7,557 nt of DNA, from the NCBI GenBank assembly GCA_946479825.1, contig CAMLHU010000102.1, positions 1 to 7,557 on the forward strand, given 5' to 3'. Source of the DNA: an uncultured Gemmatimonadota bacterium. Lineage in GTDB: Bacteria > Gemmatimonadota > Gemmatimonadetes > Gemmatimonadales > GWC2-71-9. A program made the translations under genes and the position numbers. Below the pieces are notes generated by a model. It did not search any database and was not told the DNA's origin. It saw nothing but the letters and a program-made list of their open reading frames with translations. Shown here one piece after another: positions 5,969 to 7,557 of the stretch (position 1 is the stretch's first letter; the number at the start of each line of letters is the position of its first letter).

Positions 5969-6367
5969 TCATTGCTGGGCCGTCGCCGCCACGTTGTGCG
6001 CCACCGCCCGCCGGACCAGCGCCTTGAACGCGCGCTCATTGATCCGCTCGCCCTCGCGGAGGTCGATGGCCCGCCGGACCTTCCCCTCGAGGCTCGAGTT
6101 GAAGAGCCCCGTAGGATCGTCGAGCGAGGCGCCGTGCGGGAAGGTCAGCTTGATCGCGCTCTTGTAGCTCTCGCCGGTGCAGATGATGCCGTTGCGCGAC
6201 CAGACCGGCACCGCCCACTTCCATTCCTCGACCACGTCGGGGACCGCTTCCCGGATGAGCGCCCGGATCCGGGCGAGGGTCTGTCCGCGCCAGTCGCCGA
6301 GCTCCCTGATCCGGGCGTCGATCAGGGCGGAGGCGGGCTGCGACGTGGTCGTCGTTCCTTTCCTCAT
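5969..6367 (-). CDS. DUF1801 domain-containing protein (YdhG/YdeI-like)
   Basis: The 132-residue protein matches the DUF1801 family over most of its length. The diagnostic part runs from about residue 47 to 108: EEWKWAVPVWSRNGIICTGE, YKSAIKLTFPHGASL, DPTGLFNSSLEGKVRRAIDLREGE. The preceding region (about 12-45) is the usual helical DARIRELGDWRGQTLARIRALIREAVPD. The biochemical function of the family is not established. Members are often encoded beside VOC-family proteins and small AraC regulators, as here. The ATG at 6367 is preceded by GAGGT seven bases upstream, and that Shine-Dalgarno abuts the stop codon of the VOC gene ten bases away, so translation is probably coupled. It is the last gene of the AraC-VOC-DUF1801 operon. 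It has no signal peptide and is presumably cytoplasmic. Confidence 0.92.
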   Translation of the reverse strand: MRKGTTTTSQPASALIDARIRELGDWRGQTLARIRALIREAVPDVVEEWKWAVPVWSRNGIICTGESYKSAIKLTFPHGASLDDPTGLFNSSLEGKVRRAIDLREGERINERAFKALVRRAVAHNVAATAQQ

Positions 6368-6377
6368 ATATGGGACC

Positions 6378-6785
6378 TCACCGCCTGGCCTGGATCAGCT
6401 TCCAACCGTTCCCTGACGGGTCGCGGAAACCGGCGTCCACGGTGCCGTAGCGGTCGATAGGCTCCTGGATGAACTCCACGCCGCGGGCCTTGTACCGCTC
6501 GTAGGCGGCGCGGCAGTCGGCCACCACCAGCACCAGCGGCGGCATCGCGCCCTTGGCCACGATGGCGCGGACGGCCTGCGCGGTCGCGTCGTCGAGCACC
6601 GGCGGACCGGGGGCGAACAGGCCGAGCTGGAACGACGGCTGGTCGGGGTGCTGGACGGTGAGCCAGCGGTAGTCGCCGTTGCGGACGTCGGTATGGACGC
6701 GGAAGCCGAGTTTCTCCACGTAGAACTCGAGCGCCTCGTCCTGGTCGTGCACGTAGAGGCCGACCACTTCGATGCCCTGCGTCAT
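6378..6785 (-). CDS. VOC-family (glyoxalase/bleomycin-resistance fold) protein
   Basis: The 135-residue protein has the paired beta-alpha-beta-beta-beta modules of the vicinal oxygen chelate superfamily. Module one is VVGLYVHDQDEALEFYVEKLGFRVHTD to the strand SFQLGLF (about 7-57). Module two is MPPLVLVVADCRAAYERYKARGVEFIQEP to FRDPSGNGWKLIQ (about 81-132). In metal-dependent glyoxalases the last strand usually reads DPxGNxxEL; here the Glu position is Lys129, and the other usual ligand positions are not obviously His/Glu either. Classical glyoxalase I chemistry is therefore doubtful, and the substrate is unknown. I chose the ATG at 6785 over the longer upstream frame, which translates to a proline-rich shadow of the AraC gene. 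This ATG has AGGAG five bases upstream and overlaps the AraC stop by four bases (ATGA). Confidence 0.93.
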   Translation of the reverse strand: MTQGIEVVGLYVHDQDEALEFYVEKLGFRVHTDVRNGDYRWLTVQHPDQPSFQLGLFAPGPPVLDDATAQAVRAIVAKGAMPPLVLVVADCRAAYERYKARGVEFIQEPIDRYGTVDAGFRDPSGNGWKLIQARR

Positions 6786-7273
6786 CGGGTCTCCTGGTGT
6801 GGGGACCCGATCATACCGCGCGCCGCCTTCCGCCGCTTCTCCGAAACTGCGGTCGTCAGGTGCGGCCGGTGGATGGCCCGGAGGACGCAGGCGGGCACGG
6901 GGCGGGCTTGGTGGGGTGGCGCCGCCCCGCGGGCACGGACGGCGCTCGGGCTCTCGCCGACGATGTCGCGGAAGGTGCGGCCGAAGGTGCCGAGACTCTC
7001 CCAGCCGGTCCGGAAGGCGATCTCGATGATGGGCAGGTCGGTGTCGCGGAGCAGCGCCGTCGCGCGTTCGATGCGCCGGGTGAGGAGGTAGCGGTGTGGG
7101 GGGACGCCGAAGGCCTGCCGGAACGAGCGGGCGAAGTGGGCCGCCGAGACGCCGCTCACCGCCGCCAGCCGGCGGACCGGCCACGCCTCGTGCGACGCCG
7201 CGTCCATCCGGTCCCGGGCCCGGAGGAGGCGGCGGAGGAGGGCGGGGTCCTGGCGAGGGGGGGAATCGGTCAC
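6782..7273 (-). CDS. Sensor-less AraC-family transcriptional regulator
   Basis: The 163-residue protein consists almost entirely of the AraC/XylS DNA-binding domain (about 17-115). The first helix-turn-helix is WPVRRLAAVSGVSAAHFARSFRQAFG (31-56). After the linker helix RYLLTRRIERATALLRDTDL, the second is IIEIAFRTGWESLGTFGRTFRDIVGESPSAVR (82-113), which carries the conserved GESP ending. There is no N-terminal ligand-binding domain. A 50-residue tail (114-163) contains PVPACVLRAIHRP, resembling tails of similar regulators encoded next to VOC genes. Any sensing would have to come from this tail or from expression level. The start is GTG 7273, with no Shine-Dalgarno at normal distance but a TACCAT box six bases upstream, suggesting a leaderless message. 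An internal ATG at 7207 would cut into the domain. It leads the operon and probably controls it. Confidence 0.92.
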   Translation of the reverse strand: MTDSPPRQDPALLRRLLRARDRMDAASHEAWPVRRLAAVSGVSAAHFARSFRQAFGVPPHRYLLTRRIERATALLRDTDLPIIEIAFRTGWESLGTFGRTFRDIVGESPSAVRARGAAPPHQARPVPACVLRAIHRPHLTTAVSEKRRKAARGMIGSPHQETR

Positions 7274-7279
7274 ACGCGA

Positions 7280-7285
7280 ATGGTA
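7280..7285 (-). promoter_or_regulatory. Candidate -10 box for a leaderless AraC transcript
   Basis: The minus strand reads TACCAT (pattern TAnnnT) here, followed by six bases and then the GTG start codon at 7273. A -10 box at this spacing would place transcription initiation on or next to the start codon. The gene also lacks a Shine-Dalgarno at usable distance. No clear -35 box is seen about 17 bases upstream. Confidence 0.35.
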
Positions 7286-7359
7286 TCACCGCTCCCCAGG
7301 GAATGCTTCGGGCGACGGCCAGCATCTCGACGTACACGGGACAGCGTGACCCACTTGCA

Positions 7360-7380
7360 GCTCACCGCTCGCCGCTCACT
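7360..7380. repeat. Three-unit 7-bp repeat (GCTCACC type)
   Basis: Three adjacent 7-bp units read GCTCACC (7360-7366), GCTCGCC (7367-7373) and GCTCACT (7374-7380). Period and sequence resemble the GTTCACC array at the left end of the window, and it too lies in non-coding DNA downstream of a minus-strand gene. With only three imperfect copies, chance is possible. Confidence 0.5.
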
Positions 7381-7419
7381 GGCCGTCTGACCCGGAAGCC
7401 GGTGGGCCGACCACACTGT

Positions 7420-7457
7420 CACGCAGAGCCCCGTGCGTCTTCGTGCCCTCCGTGGTT
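7420..7457 (-). repeat. Degenerate AACCACGGAGG-GCACGAAGAC intergenic element
   Basis: On the minus strand this stretch reads AACCACGGAGG, then GCACGAAGAC, then GCACGGGG and CTCTGCGTG. This is a series of roughly 9-10 bp purine-rich units each containing CACG or CACGnAG. It resembles, from memory, the dispersed intergenic 'ACCACAGAGGCACAGAG' type repeats seen in many environmental bacterial genomes. Here it begins about 27 bases after the stop of the partial gene. Function is unknown. Confidence 0.5.
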
Positions 7458-7483
7458 GAGGCTGTCCCGATCCGATCGAGGGG

Positions 7484-7557
7484 CTATTCGGCCCTGCCTC
7501 CCTCCAGCACCTTCACGATCGCGCCGATCGTGTTCCAGTTCCGGGTGGTCACCGGCA
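7484..7557 (-). CDS. C-terminal end of an unidentified protein (partial)
   Basis: An open frame enters from the window edge and ends at TAG (7484-7486), coding for 23 residues ending PVTTRNWNTIGAIVKVLEGGRAE. Third codon positions are almost all G or C, as in the other genes here, and the strand agrees with every neighbour, so it is probably a real gene tail. The stretch is too short to name a family. The 210 bases between this stop and the AraC start hold the two repeat elements and the AraC promoter region but no other gene that I can see. Confidence 0.55.
   Translation of the reverse strand, partial: PVTTRNWNTIGAIVKVLEGGRAE

Noticed and set aside
6786..7337. Extension of the VOC frame upstream to 319 codons
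   Set aside because: The extra part contains a polyproline run and is an out-of-frame reading of the AraC gene. The ATG at 6785 has a good Shine-Dalgarno and the standard ATGA overlap.

Overview
This is a GC-rich (very roughly two-thirds G+C by eye), gene-dense chromosomal stretch from a bacterium. Every gene I can support lies on the minus strand, so transcription runs from high to low coordinates. Strong G/C preference at third codon positions creates long spurious open frames on both strands. The mix of a secreted GH89 glycosidase, an unknown lipoprotein, an AraC/VOC/DUF1801 cluster and a small PQQ-repeat protein suits a heterotrophic soil-type organism. Gemmatimonadota is my best guess, from gene style and intergenic repeats only. 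There are no RNA genes, insertion sequences, CRISPR arrays or phage genes.

In transcription order: (1) the last 23 codons of an unidentified gene (stop at 7484), then about 210 bp of non-coding DNA with two short repetitive elements; (2) a tight three-gene operon: a sensor-less AraC-type regulator (7273-6782), a VOC/glyoxalase-fold protein (6785-6378) and a DUF1801 protein (6367-5969), joined by a 4-base stop/start overlap and a 10-base gap; (3) an unknown lipoprotein (5841-4666); (4) a secreted alpha-N-acetylglucosaminidase, family GH89 (4537-2303), end-to-end similar to human lysosomal NAGLU with both catalytic glutamates; (5) a 66-residue two-helix membrane protein (2213-2013) followed 7 bases later by a Vat-type xenobiotic (streptogramin A) acetyltransferase (2005-1376); (6) an NTF2/SnoaL-like exported protein (1262-765), a 92-residue membrane protein (765-487) and a 105-residue PQQ-repeat protein (443-126), apparently one operon with a recognisable promoter upstream; (7) a tandem 7-bp repeat just after the last stop codon.

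The clearest functional calls are GH89, Vat, AraC, VOC and DUF1801. I see no obvious new defence or mobile system. The most unusual items are the short-period repeats at both ends of the window, a possible leaderless start for the AraC gene, a palindrome in the GH89 leader, the unknown lipoprotein beside GH89, and the miniature PQQ protein.
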